Positions 1 through 7,659 of a stretch of 57,082 nucleotides of DNA are shown here, in pieces. The notes beneath the pieces are model-generated. The model was not told the origin of the DNA, did no database searches, and saw only the letters and a program-made list of their open reading frames with translations. The DNA comes from Symbiobacterium thermophilum (GTDB lineage: Bacteria; Bacillota; Sulfobacillia; UBA995). Position numbers and translations under genes: made by a program. Within the stretch, counting starts at the first letter, position 1. Every line of letters begins with the position of its first letter. Location: the NCBI GenBank assembly GCA_020725145.1, contig DYFO01000008.1:1-57082 (forward strand), given 5' to 3'.

Positions 1-53
1 CGGCGGGCGGTGCTGCGGGAGCTGATTCCGGCCCGGCGGGACGGGAGACACTA
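1..53 (+). CDS. 3' end of a small ORF (partial, cut by window edge)
   Basis: The frame open from base 1 to the TAG at 51-53 encodes a basic tail ending in LIPARRDGRH. The same C-terminal ten residues end the small ORF at 1422-1580, so this is the end of a paralogous copy whose body lies outside the window. No function is recognised. Confidence 0.45.
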
Positions 54-95
54 GGGGGAGACTTGGGCCGGGGCATGCTCCTGGCGGTGGCCGTC
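20..95 (+). repeat. Direct repeat, copy 1 (matches 1546-1632)
   Basis: Bases 20-56 and 63-95 are almost identical to the end of the small ORF at 1422-1580 and the start of the transporter at 1600. Copy 2 has about ten extra bases between them, including its AGGAGG ribosome binding site. It marks a local duplication followed by deletion. Confidence 0.7.
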
Positions 96-134
96 CTGAG
101 CTTGACCCACCTCTACCGGCGGAACCGTGCCTAA
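63..134 (+). pseudogene. Truncated N-terminus of a DMT (DUF606/YdcZ-type) transporter copy
   Basis: A TTG-initiated frame starts with the same residues as the intact transporter at 1600-2055 (MGRGMLLAVA) and then runs into an unrelated basic tail and a TAA after 23 codons. The shared DNA covers the initiation region. I read it as a copy with a large internal deletion. A genuine short peptide is possible but less likely. Confidence 0.45.
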
Positions 135-191
135 TGCCACACCACTGGAGTAAAGGCCGTTTGCTGAGAGGCGGGTGAGTTATCGGCCGCC

Positions 192-932
192 TCAGGCGCC
201 CTCGCCCAACACCGCGGCCAAGGCCTGGGCGGCCAGCAGGCGAGAGCGCTGCACCACCTCGCTCGTGAACCCCTCTGCCCATTCCTCGCCGAACAGCTCA
301 TCGGTGATGACCAGCACCGCGCCGAAGCTCGCCTTGCGGTAGGCGGTCACCGCCATCAGCGCGGTGCATTCCATCTCCACACAGACCGCTCCCCGGGAGG
401 CGTATTCGCGCACCTTGTCCACCGTTTCGCGGAAGGGGGCATCCACCGTCCACACTCCCCCTTCCCGCCAGGAGTCAGGGGGGAGGCGACGGCGAAGGGC
501 GTCGAGCACCATCACGTCGGGAAAGGGGTCGGCCTCAGGTGGGAGGTAGTGGTAGGACGTGCCTTCCTCGCGGATCCCCCAGGTGGGCAGCACAAGACTG
601 CCGATGCGGCAAGCGGGCGAAAGCGAGCCCGCCTCTCCCAGCATCAAGAGCCGGCCGACACCCGAGGCCATCAGCACCTCCGCCAGCATGGCCGCGGCCG
701 GGCTGCCGAAGTAGGCATGGCAGACGGCCACGGGCGGGCGGACGCGCACCTCGAACGCACCGGTCACGCGCTCGGCGGGTGCAAGCTCGCCCATCCCCAG
801 GGCCTCAAGCACGGCACGGTATGAAGGCGGCGAGAAGGTCAACACCGCCTGCCGTGCTCCGAGCCGGCGGGCGAAGCGGGACGGCTCGATGCGTGCCGGG
901 TCATGAGAATACCATCGGGGTGATTGGGGCAA
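192..932 (-). CDS. Nucleoside phosphorylase (PNP/UDP family)
   Basis: The product of about 246 residues matches the purine-nucleoside/uridine phosphorylase fold, which splits nucleosides with phosphate in cytosolic nucleoside salvage. Visible signatures are the glycine-rich segment LMLGEAGSLSP, where the family has its GTAGS-like phosphate loop, and the C-terminal VCVEMECTALMAVTAYRK, whose ExE-type residues bind the ribose. The segment VITDELF near the C-terminus fits the base-binding loop. Start choice: an ATG at 947 lacks a ribosome binding site, whereas TTG at 932 sits 8 nt after GGAGG, so 932 is preferred. Base specificity (purine or uridine) cannot be read from sequence alone. It is transcribed in the same direction as the small membrane gene upstream. 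Confidence 0.8.
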   Translation of the reverse strand: MPQSPRWYSHDPARIEPSRFARRLGARQAVLTFSPPSYRAVLEALGMGELAPAERVTGAFEVRVRPPVAVCHAYFGSPAAAMLAEVLMASGVGRLLMLGEAGSLSPACRIGSLVLPTWGIREEGTSYHYLPPEADPFPDVMVLDALRRRLPPDSWREGGVWTVDAPFRETVDKVREYASRGAVCVEMECTALMAVTAYRKASFGAVLVITDELFGEEWAEGFTSEVVQRSRLLAAQALAAVLGEGA

Positions 933-963
933 TAGCGGTACCTCCATCTGATTGGTCGGCGGG

Positions 964-1305
964 CTATCCGTCGTCGGTTTTCCTGAGCACGGTTGCGCGT
1001 GTCCGGCGCCCGCAACCGGGACACTCGAGCCACTTCCAGCCACCCCCGCCGATGCCGTGCGGGCTGATGAAGTCGACCCAGGCGCTGATCTCGAACTCGT
1101 GCCCGCAGGCCGCACACCGGTAGCCGAAGTTCCGGTGGTGCCACCTGACGAGGAAGGGAAGGCCTGCCACCGGCAGGAGAATCCACACGTACCAGAAGGC
1201 GGGCAGAAGAAAGAGCAGACCCAGGATCAGCGCGCTCACGTAAAGCCCCAACACAAGCAGCGTGGCCAGCCAGTCCCGTCCCGATACCTCGCGGAAGCGA
1301 GTCAT
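964..1305 (-). CDS. Small membrane protein with a C-terminal zinc finger
   Basis: The 113-residue product has two hydrophobic segments (roughly residues 14-34 and 37-55, the second rich in W, Y and P). A cytosolic-type zinc finger follows, with CAAC near residue 64 and CPGC near residue 97. The ATG at 1305 is preceded by a very good AGGAGG with 6-nt spacing, so longer reading frames upstream are not used. The gene ends just upstream of the nucleoside phosphorylase and is probably cotranscribed with it. No named family is recognised. TM plus zinc ribbon is a recurrent architecture in this window. Confidence 0.7.
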   Translation of the reverse strand: MTRFREVSGRDWLATLLVLGLYVSALILGLLFLLPAFWYVWILLPVAGLPFLVRWHHRNFGYRCAACGHEFEISAWVDFISPHGIGGGGWKWLECPGCGRRTRATVLRKTDDG

Positions 1306-1421
1306 GCTCTTTCCTCCTCGGTTCGGAGTTGGGTGATGGTTCCGGTTCGATGACAGCTTCTCCTGCCGCGAAGCGGGATAAGCGGGGGTGGATTTGGGCA
1401 ACGCTGGTAGGGGGTGAGGAG

Positions 1422-1580
1422 ATGTACCGGCCGCGCCGTTCCCGGGAAATCCGCTATCTCATCCTCCCCGACCTGGGGGTTGACATCGGACGGCAAAGGT
1501 GGCTGTTCGGCGGCGCCTTCTCGACGGCGACGGCTTCCGGGCGGAAGCTGATTCCGGCCCGGCGGGACGGGAGACACTAG
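1422..1580 (+). CDS. Hypothetical small protein (52 aa)
   Basis: A short ATG frame preceded by GGTGAGGAG encodes a basic peptide (MYRPRRSREIRYLILPDLGV...). Its last codons and downstream spacer are repeated at the window start. It sits 19 bp before the DMT transporter on the same strand, so it may be translated ahead of it. The clear ribosome binding site and the duplicated tail argue that it is real. Nothing in it suggests a function. Confidence 0.4.
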   Translation: MYRPRRSREIRYLILPDLGVDIGRQRWLFGGAFSTATASGRKLIPARRDGRH

Positions 1581-1632
1581 GGGCAGAGGAGGGGCGCGCT
1601 TGGGCCGGGGCATGCTCCTGGCGGTGGCGGCG
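1546..1632 (+). repeat. Direct repeat, copy 2 (matches 20-95)
   Basis: This copy spans the last codons of the small ORF ending at 1580 and the TTG start of the DMT transporter. It is the intact version of the repeat at 20-95, since both genes it touches are complete here. Confidence 0.7.
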
Positions 1633-2055
1633 GCCGCCCTGAGCGGCCTGGCCATGACCTTCCAGGGCACCTTCAACTCCGTGCTGGGCAAGCGGGTGGA
1701 CGTTCCCGGAATGGTGATGGTGGTGCAGGTCACCGGGCTGGGCGCCGGGCTGCTCGCCTACCTGGTGTGGGGCAGGCCCCGCAAGCTGGCGGGGCTGGCG
1801 GGTGCCCCGTGGTATTCGCTGCTCGGCGGCATCCTGGGCGTGGCCATCATCGCCGGAGTGGCCTACGCCCTGGCGCGAACCGGCATCGCGCTGGGGGTGT
1901 CGGTCATCCTCACCGCGCAGCTGGCAACCGGGGTGGTGGTAGACCACTTCGGCCTGTTTGGAGTGGAGAAGGTGCCGGCGAGTTGGGTGCGCCTGGTGGG
2001 TGCGGCGCTAATGGTGGTAGGCACGCGGCTGATGGTGTGGCGTCCGCCGGGGTGA
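1600..2055 (+). CDS. DMT-superfamily transporter, short DUF606/YdcZ type
   Basis: The product is a 151-residue integral membrane protein with four to five predicted transmembrane helices and the N-terminal sequence LSGLAMTFQGTFNSVLGKR, typical of the short DMT (DUF606) proteins. These are half-size relatives of EamA transporters and act as homo- or heterodimers. The TTG start at 1600 follows AGGAGGGG by about 7 nt. A truncated relative lies at 63-134, consistent with this family's habit of occurring as tandem pairs. The substrate is unknown. It converges with the amidoligase gene, with only 2 bp between the stop codons. Confidence 0.75.
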   Translation: MGRGMLLAVAAAALSGLAMTFQGTFNSVLGKRVDVPGMVMVVQVTGLGAGLLAYLVWGRPRKLAGLAGAPWYSLLGGILGVAIIAGVAYALARTGIALGVSVILTAQLATGVVVDHFGLFGVEKVPASWVRLVGAALMVVGTRLMVWRPPG

Positions 2056-2057
2056 CT

Positions 2058-3461
2058 TCAAGCGCCGTCGGCACGTTCGGTCGGATGCCATTGTGCCGAA
2101 GGTATAGGTAGCTTCCACTGCCGGCGCAGGTCGGCCTGCTCGTTCCAGCGGCGCTGGCGCAGCACCAGGCGCCGGAGGGGCTCCGCTTCCGAGGCGCAGG
2201 CGGCGTAGGCGGGGAGCGACTCGAGGTCGGCCCAGAGCCGGGGAAAGAGCGGACGGAAGTAGGACTTGCGGCCGCGGTAGAAGGCACGCTGGGCTTCCAG
2301 CGAGGTGAGGGGGCGCCGGCGGAGCAGGTCGGCGTCCAGTGCGATCAGGCGGGCCAGCGACAGCACCGCCCGCGCCACCGCCGGGGAGACCAGCCAGCTC
2401 GACAGGGTGCGGTACTCGAAGCCGTGCTCCTGCAAGCGGTACTCGCCCAGGAAGCCGTAACGGCGGCGGCGACGGCGGGCGGTTTCCGTCCTCTCCACCA
2501 GCATCACCGGGACCGCCAGGTAGTTGTCCAGCGCCCGCAGGAGCGACGTGGTGGGGCGCAGGTTGCCGAAATGGATGTGGCCGCCTATGGGGAAGCCGCG
2601 AAAGGGCATGCTGCCCGCGAGCCACTTGATGTTGCGGTAGGGGGCGAGTTCCAGCGCGCGGCGGAGCGCGCCACGGATACCCCGCAGCAGCTCCTCGGGG
2701 CAGGAGTGCGGGTGGGGGCGCACCTCGGCCAGCGGAAAGGCGGGACGCGGCGCCCGGCGCAGCACCCGGTCGTCGCACCCCACGCTGCCCTGGCGCGGGA
2801 AGAAGACCGAGGCCGCCACCATCTTGCGGGTCTGGGTGTCCTGCAGCATGAACTCGGGGTCTGCCCCCAGCAAGAGCGGCAGGGCGGAGACGGGCTGCCG
2901 CCCCTGGCGACGGGCCTCCGCGGCCGCCAGATGGCGTAGGGCAAGGGATCCCAGCGCCGTCGCCCAGGCCTCCAAGAGGTTGCCCTCAACCCGTGGAGCG
3001 GGATCCAGCCAGTGGACGACGGGGGAACCCTTGGGCGGGACGACCACCTCCACCGCCGCGAAATCCAGCCCGGCGGCGTACACCGCACGGGCGGCCGTGC
3101 GGACCACCTTCTCGGCGGTCGACCCCGGCGACGCCGAGACCTCCTGCAGCCCGCGGCGGCGGTGCCGCTTGAGCACCGCGAGCGCCTCGAGGTCGCAAAG
3201 GTGCACCTGGTAGCCCCGCACCCGGGGGAGCAAGGGGGTGAGGCGCCGGGTGACGCGGACACCGTTGAGGCGCAGTACCTCGCGCAGCCGCTCGGGATCG
3301 CGCGTGTTGTCCAGGGCCATGCGGTCGTTCAGCACCACCCCCGGTTCCGGCCCTTCGCCGCGACCCCAGCAGATGGTCAGATCCCCCGGACCCAGGTCGC
3401 GTAGCCGGGCGGCCAGCCGCTCCCCCGTGGCATCACCCGGCGGGTACAGCAAGTTCACCAA
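2058..3461 (-). CDS. COOH-NH2 amidoligase (phage phiEco32-like, type 2)
   Basis: The 467-residue protein has an N-terminal region of about 200 residues and a C-terminal ligase-like domain. The domain begins with LLGADPEFML (near residue 200) and includes GCDDRV, a conserved ELRP-like segment (AEVRPHPH) and GGHIHFGN. These match the glutamine-synthetase/GCS-like COOH-NH2 ligase type 2 family, which is predicted to form amide bonds between a carboxylate and an amine using ATP. The gene is last in an operon with three YheC/D ATP-grasp genes and overlaps the preceding stop codon (GTGA). Its start is TTG 3461 or GTG 3458. Association of this ligase family with YheC/D proteins in spore formers suggests a role in a spore coat peptide. 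The substrate is unknown. Confidence 0.75.
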   Translation of the reverse strand: MVNLLYPPGDATGERLAARLRDLGPGDLTICWGRGEGPEPGVVLNDRMALDNTRDPERLREVLRLNGVRVTRRLTPLLPRVRGYQVHLCDLEALAVLKRHRRRGLQEVSASPGSTAEKVVRTAARAVYAAGLDFAAVEVVVPPKGSPVVHWLDPAPRVEGNLLEAWATALGSLALRHLAAAEARRQGRQPVSALPLLLGADPEFMLQDTQTRKMVAASVFFPRQGSVGCDDRVLRRAPRPAFPLAEVRPHPHSCPEELLRGIRGALRRALELAPYRNIKWLAGSMPFRGFPIGGHIHFGNLRPTTSLLRALDNYLAVPVMLVERTETARRRRRRYGFLGEYRLQEHGFEYRTLSSWLVSPAVARAVLSLARLIALDADLLRRRPLTSLEAQRAFYRGRKSYFRPLFPRLWADLESLPAYAACASEAEPLRRLVLRQRRWNEQADLRRQWKLPIPSAQWHPTERADGA

Positions 3462-4870
3462 GGCGCGGCCCCCCCATCGGGCTGCCGGCTCGCCTCCTCC
3501 CCGTCATCCAGCAAGGGCTGGAATCCTATGAGATGACGGCCGTACAGCACCAGTCGGGCCCAGGCCCGCTCGCGGATGGCGTCCTCGTCGAAACGGAAGG
3601 GCTTGGCGTTCGCCTCGAGCACCCACACCCTTCCCCGGCGGTCCACCGCGAGGTCGAGCGACAGCTCGCCCAGGGCACGGCCGCAGCCCGTCTCCACCGC
3701 GGCGGCGACCGTCCGCGCCACCTGCTCCAGCTCGACGAGGATGCGCCGTGCCTCCTCGGGACCGAACCCCTCGCGGAGCACGCGTGGCACGGGTTCGCGG
3801 GTACCGCCGTTGGGCACGTGGGTGGCGATGCCGCCCCGCCTGGCAACGCGGGCCGCCATGCCGGTGACCGTCCACTGCCCCCGACCGTCCTTCTGGGCCA
3901 GTGCCCGCACGTCGAAGCTGCGGCCTTCGAAAGTGGCCAGGTCCACTCCCTGCTGCAAAAGGTAGCGGCGCCGGCCTACCAGTGACCGCAGCAGACGGCG
4001 CAGGCCGGCGGGATCGCGTGCGGCCAGCGAACGGATGCGACCGGGCCGGCGCTGCTGGCGGATGCGGAAGCGGCCGTCGGTGCGGTCCACGCGGATGATG
4101 CCCAGGCCCAGGCTGCCCCCGGGCGGCTTGAGGTAAACCGCGGGATGACGCTTTAGCATCTGGGCCACCCGCCATCCCCTGTACGGCACGGTGATGGGCA
4201 CATAGCGGGCGGTGTCCGGCTGGCGGCCCAGCAGCCGGTATACCTGCCACTTGTCCAGGAAACCGGGGTTGAAGAAGCGCCGGCCGAGCACGGCCTGCAG
4301 CCGCCGACAGACCAGGCGGGCCTGCGGGCGGCGCTCGGCCGACCGGGTGGGAATGCGGTTGTAGACCACGTCGGGGAACGGCAGTCGGGCAAGCCGCCAG
4401 GTCGCCCCGCCGGGCCGCAACACATAGCCCGTCACCGCGTGGCGTCGCCAGTTGACGCCCTCGGGGCCAAAGACCTGCACCACCGCGCCCAGCCGCCGTC
4501 CGGCCAGCGCCAGGCCGCGCAACGAGGCGTTCTGCGGTCCCAGGGTCGCGGTGACCGGCGGCCGGCCGGCGGCATGGGTGGTGATCACCCCCATCAGCGG
4601 TCCCAGCCGCAACTCGCCCTCCCCCCCGAGCCCCAGCACAAGCTCCTGGCCGGCGGGGATCGGCGAGCTCCGACCGCCCGGCACCTCAAGCCAGGCGTGG
4701 GCGTCCTCGGAAGTCAGCGCCACGCTGACCAGGTCCTGCAACCGGCCGAAACGTACCATGATGCGCTCTTTGCCCGACAGGCCGAACCTGCTCCCCAGGG
4801 CGACGGGCACCACCAGACGGCAACCGTCCTTGTCGCGGAACGCGGTGGCCGGTCGCGTTCTCACCCGCAT
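3455..4870 (-). CDS. YheC/YheD-family ATP-grasp protein (spore coat associated)
   Basis: At 471 residues this is a full-length YheC/D-type protein. It has an N-terminal beta-rich domain of about 90 residues, a linker with LPFPDVVYNRIP, and an ATP-grasp domain. Family marks are FFNPGFLDKW (near 215), VYLKPPGGS (near 252), LLQQGVDL, RSFDVRAL, and the metal-binding end LSLDLAVD...VWVLEANAKP. Known relatives are endospore coat associated, and ATP-grasp enzymes ligate carboxylates to amines through acyl-phosphates. The ATG at 4870 overlaps the previous stop by 10 nt and the TGA overlaps the next start, showing tight translational coupling. Confidence 0.88.
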   Translation of the reverse strand: MRVRTRPATAFRDKDGCRLVVPVALGSRFGLSGKERIMVRFGRLQDLVSVALTSEDAHAWLEVPGGRSSPIPAGQELVLGLGGEGELRLGPLMGVITTHAAGRPPVTATLGPQNASLRGLALAGRRLGAVVQVFGPEGVNWRRHAVTGYVLRPGGATWRLARLPFPDVVYNRIPTRSAERRPQARLVCRRLQAVLGRRFFNPGFLDKWQVYRLLGRQPDTARYVPITVPYRGWRVAQMLKRHPAVYLKPPGGSLGLGIIRVDRTDGRFRIRQQRRPGRIRSLAARDPAGLRRLLRSLVGRRRYLLQQGVDLATFEGRSFDVRALAQKDGRGQWTVTGMAARVARRGGIATHVPNGGTREPVPRVLREGFGPEEARRILVELEQVARTVAAAVETGCGRALGELSLDLAVDRRGRVWVLEANAKPFRFDEDAIRERAWARLVLYGRHLIGFQPLLDDGEEASRQPDGGAAPW

Positions 4871-5955
4871 GGGTCGTTCACCTCCGCCAGGCTCCGCGCG
4901 TAACGAAAGATGCGGCGGCCGGCGAGCCGCCTCGCCTTCCAGGCGCGGGCCAGCACCAGCGCGCGTCTCCCCGGCCGGGCGTTGACCTCCAGCAGCCAGG
5001 GGTTGCCCCGGCCGTCGAGCACCATGTCCACCGCCAGCTCGCCGAACCGCCCGAAGGCGGCCTCCAGCGGGCCGGTAACCCGCAGGGCCAGGTCGCGCAA
5101 GGCGACCAGGGTACGGGCGGCGCGGCCCCGCCGGCCCCGGTAAAGGCCGGCGACGAAGGCGGCGCCGCTACGGGCACTGCCACCGGTGTGCAGGTTGGAG
5201 GTGACGCCGCCGCGCCGGCCGATACGGGCAACCAGCGCCGTCAGCCGCCACCCGGCCCCGCCGTCACGGTGCAGCAGCGCCCGCATGTCGAAGGGTCGCC
5301 CGTGGAAACGTGAGGCCTCGATTCCCTGCTGCACGAGGCCGTCGGGCGGCGGGCCGGCGAGCCGGAGGGCGGCCGCGGCGCTCGGTGCCCGAAGCGACCG
5401 CCGCTGCGTGGTGACCAGGTAGGCACCCCAGGGGTCGGAAGTGAGCCGGGACAATCTGACCACTCCCCTGCCCTGTGTGGACGCGCGGGGCTTGAGGTAG
5501 GTGAGCCGGTGCCGCGAGGCCAGGTCGGTCAGCGCCTCGGTGCCGGTGAGCAGGCGTGTTTCGGGAAGGTGGGCTGACAGCCCGGGGTCGGCGGCCAGCA
5601 CCAGGTGGGTCTGCCATTTGTCCAGGAAGTCCGGGTTGAAGTAGCGCTGACCGCAGTGTTCCTTGAGCCGGCGCACGGTCTCGGCCACCGTCGGGCGGCG
5701 GGCGTCGGCCCGGTTCACGATGCGGTCGTACACCACGTCGGGCAAAGGGCGGGTGACCCGGCGCCAGCGCCGTCCGTCCGCCACCCATCCTCTCACCGTG
5801 CCCGAAGCCCAGTCCACCCCTTCGGGAGTGAACACGTAAGCCCGGCAACCCTCGGCCCGTGCCGAGCGCAAAAGCGAGCGGAAAAGCGAGTCCTGCTCGC
5901 CGAATCCGCGCCCGGCGGCCAGCGTGGTAAGCAGGCCCACCAACGGCACGTTCAC
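4861..5955 (-). CDS. YheC/YheD-family ATP-grasp protein, short form without N-terminal barrel
   Basis: The 364-residue product starts at a GTG overlapping the upstream stop as GTGA (5955-5952). It begins directly with the pre-ATP-grasp region (VPLVGLLTTL) and lacks the 90-residue N-terminal domain of its two neighbours. Conserved marks include LPDVVYDRI, YFNPDFLDKW, LTYLKPRAS, LVQQGIEA, RPFDMRALL and LAVDMVLD...WLLEVNARP, so the catalytic core looks intact. Longer upstream reading in this frame overlaps the preceding gene and is not protein-like. It may act with the longer paralogues on one substrate. Confidence 0.85.
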   Translation of the reverse strand: MNVPLVGLLTTLAAGRGFGEQDSLFRSLLRSARAEGCRAYVFTPEGVDWASGTVRGWVADGRRWRRVTRPLPDVVYDRIVNRADARRPTVAETVRRLKEHCGQRYFNPDFLDKWQTHLVLAADPGLSAHLPETRLLTGTEALTDLASRHRLTYLKPRASTQGRGVVRLSRLTSDPWGAYLVTTQRRSLRAPSAAAALRLAGPPPDGLVQQGIEASRFHGRPFDMRALLHRDGGAGWRLTALVARIGRRGGVTSNLHTGGSARSGAAFVAGLYRGRRGRAARTLVALRDLALRVTGPLEAAFGRFGELAVDMVLDGRGNPWLLEVNARPGRRALVLARAWKARRLAGRRIFRYARSLAEVNDPCG

Positions 5956-7376
5956 GACGGTGTCTCCTCTCCCGCCGCGCCCGCTTCCTCCGATGCCCCG
6001 GGGCCGAAGCCGGCGAGATGGCGTGCGTAGGTCAGCGGACGGGCCAGCGCAAGCCGCACCAGGGCCATGGAACCGCGTTCGGTGGTGACGTTCCGCCAGG
6101 GCCGCGAGTTGACCTCGATCAGCCATAGCCGGCCACGGCGGTCCACACCGATGTCCAGGCCGAGCTCGCCAAGGTTCATGGCCAGTGCCTGCTCCACCAG
6201 GGGGGCAAGCCAGCTTGCGGTCTCGCGCAGGCGCCGGGCCAGCTCGCGGCGGCGCGCGGGGCGGCTGCGGGCCAGCGCCAGCGGGACCACCCTGCCCAGG
6301 GCCTCGCCGGTGCCTCCGGTGCTGATGTTGGAAGTGATGCCTCCCGTGGCCCCCAGGCGTGCGAACACCTTGGTGCGACGCCAGCGGCCGCGCTCGTCCT
6401 TCTGCATCAGCACCCGCACGTCGAAGGGCCTGCCGCCGACCCGGGCCAGGTCCAGCCCTTCCTGCATCATGTAGCGGCGCCCCCGCATGAGGCGGGCCAT
6501 GGCCCGCCCGAGTTCGGCCTGCGTCCGCGCCTCGCCCCCGCGGATGCCGCGTGCCCCCTGATACTGCCAGGCGCAGGCTGCAGGCCAGCGGCGCACCAGG
6601 CGGATGATGCCGCGTCCCTGGCTGCCGGCGGTGGGCTTGAGGTAAAGCACCGGGTAGCGGTCGAGCATCTCCAGCAACCCCGGTGGACCGTGGTAGCGGC
6701 GCGTGTCGGGGAGGAGGGGAACGATGCGGGGCTCGCGGCAGAGGGCCTGGTAGGTCTCCCACTTGTCGAGAAAGCAGGGGTTGAAGTAGCAGTCGCCCAG
6801 CCGCTCCCGCAGACGCTCGACGGTGCGGGACACCCGGGGAAGCCTCTCGGCGCGGCGGCTGGGCAGGCGGCTGTACACCACGTCGGGGAAGGGGAACCTG
6901 GCGACCCGCCAACCCCGGGAACCCCGGAACACGTATCCCCGCACGGTGCGGCGATCCCAGCCCACCCCTCCCGGCGTGAAACCGAACGCCAGTACGCCCA
7001 CGGTGAGGGCCAGGCGGGTCATCTCGCGGATGATGGGGGTCTGCCCGCCGAAAAGCGAACGCCGCCCCCGGGTGCAGAAGATGCCCACTACCGGTCCGAG
7101 GCGCAGGCCGCGCGGCGGGCCGGGAACACGCAAGACGGCAAGCCTGATCCCCGCGGGGAGGTGAAGGGCCTCGAGCAGCGATCGGCTGGCCCAGAGGACG
7201 CGGGCGTCAGGGCCGGACCGCACCACCAGCGTCGCGCGGGTGCCCAGACCGCCTGCGCTGACGGTGACCTCGCCCCCGGGCTCGAGCTCCAGATCGCGGG
7301 CGGCGCCGGCGGACAGCTCGAGCGTCGGACCGGCGCGCCGTGGCCCCGGGAGCCTGCCCACCGTCCACAAGTCCAT
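5952..7376 (-). CDS. YheC/YheD-family ATP-grasp protein (first gene of the coat ligase operon)
   Basis: The 474-residue protein combines an N-terminal beta-rich domain (1-95), a linker with FPFPDVVYSRLP, and a YheC/D ATP-grasp domain. The domain shows YFNPCFLDKW, VLYLKPTAGSQG, MMQEGLDL, RPFDVRVLM and LGLDIGVD...LWLIEVNSRP. It heads the four-gene operon that ends with the amidoligase. ATG 7376 has only a weak GGTGG ribosome binding site. A sigma-K-like promoter lies 39 bp upstream, which fits late mother-cell expression. The substrate is unknown; the family is linked to endospore coat formation. Confidence 0.88.
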   Translation of the reverse strand: MDLWTVGRLPGPRRAGPTLELSAGAARDLELEPGGEVTVSAGGLGTRATLVVRSGPDARVLWASRSLLEALHLPAGIRLAVLRVPGPPRGLRLGPVVGIFCTRGRRSLFGGQTPIIREMTRLALTVGVLAFGFTPGGVGWDRRTVRGYVFRGSRGWRVARFPFPDVVYSRLPSRRAERLPRVSRTVERLRERLGDCYFNPCFLDKWETYQALCREPRIVPLLPDTRRYHGPPGLLEMLDRYPVLYLKPTAGSQGRGIIRLVRRWPAACAWQYQGARGIRGGEARTQAELGRAMARLMRGRRYMMQEGLDLARVGGRPFDVRVLMQKDERGRWRRTKVFARLGATGGITSNISTGGTGEALGRVVPLALARSRPARRRELARRLRETASWLAPLVEQALAMNLGELGLDIGVDRRGRLWLIEVNSRPWRNVTTERGSMALVRLALARPLTYARHLAGFGPGASEEAGAAGEETPS

Positions 7377-7414
7377 CCCACACCACCCGACCTCACGAGG
7401 TAACGGCCGGTAAA

Positions 7415-7442
7415 CATTCTATGTCAAGAGCACCCGGCGGTT
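7415..7442 (-). promoter_or_regulatory. Candidate sigma-K-type promoter for the YheC/D-amidoligase operon
   Basis: On the minus strand AACC (7442-7439) is followed after 15 nt by CATAGAATG (7423-7415). Sigma-K promoters of Bacillus have an AC element, 15-16 nt, then CATAnnnTA. A TTGACA also overlaps this site but has no acceptable -10 at the right distance. The match is partial (TG instead of TA at the end), so this is suggestive only. Confidence 0.35.
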
Positions 7443-7447
7443 ACCGG

Positions 7448-7535
7448 ATCGGGTAGCTAACGGAGTCTCCCCCGCCGACCTCCCACACCACCGGACATAC
7501 GGTTCCGTATCCGGCGGTTCACGCAGTACGCTGGA
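7448..7535 (-). mobile_element. 3' fragment of a group II intron (domains V and VI)
   Basis: Minus-strand bases 7520-7488 fold as a classic domain V. The lower stem is ACCGCCGGA pairing with TCCGGTGGT, then comes a two-nucleotide TG bulge on the 3' side, an upper stem of UACG/CGUA, and a GAAC loop. The CGC paired with GUG in the lower stem matches the triad of bacterial group IIC introns. A domain VI-like stretch follows and ends in CTACCCGAT at 7448, a usual intron 3' end. No reverse transcriptase ORF or 5' intron domains are present between here and the gene at 7660, so this is an inert remnant. Confidence 0.65.
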
Positions 7536-7590
7536 GCCACCGCCGGTGATGGGACAGCGACACACGTTCAAGACAGTCAAGGACCGGAAC

Positions 7591-7629
7591 GGTTTTTCGG
7601 CTTTCCCCGGTTGTCCCGACCGAAAAACC
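7591..7629. repeat. Inverted repeat with 10-bp perfect arms
   Basis: GGTTTTTCGG (7591-7600) and CCGAAAAACC (7620-7629) form a perfect stem around a 19-nt loop. It lies 31 bp past the stop of the AbiEii-type gene and could terminate that transcript, although no long U tract follows. Group IIC introns insert just after terminator hairpins, so it may also mark the original intron target. Confidence 0.5.
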
Positions 7630-7659
7630 TCCCCGGCGCCAGACCGACGCCGCCGCACC

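Noticed and set aside
4861-6912. 683-residue frame covering the second YheC/D gene and beyond
   Set aside because: The first 319 codons are the shadow of the upstream YheC/D gene (Pro/Arg/Gly-rich, no domain). The real gene begins at GTG 5955, coupled to the upstream stop.
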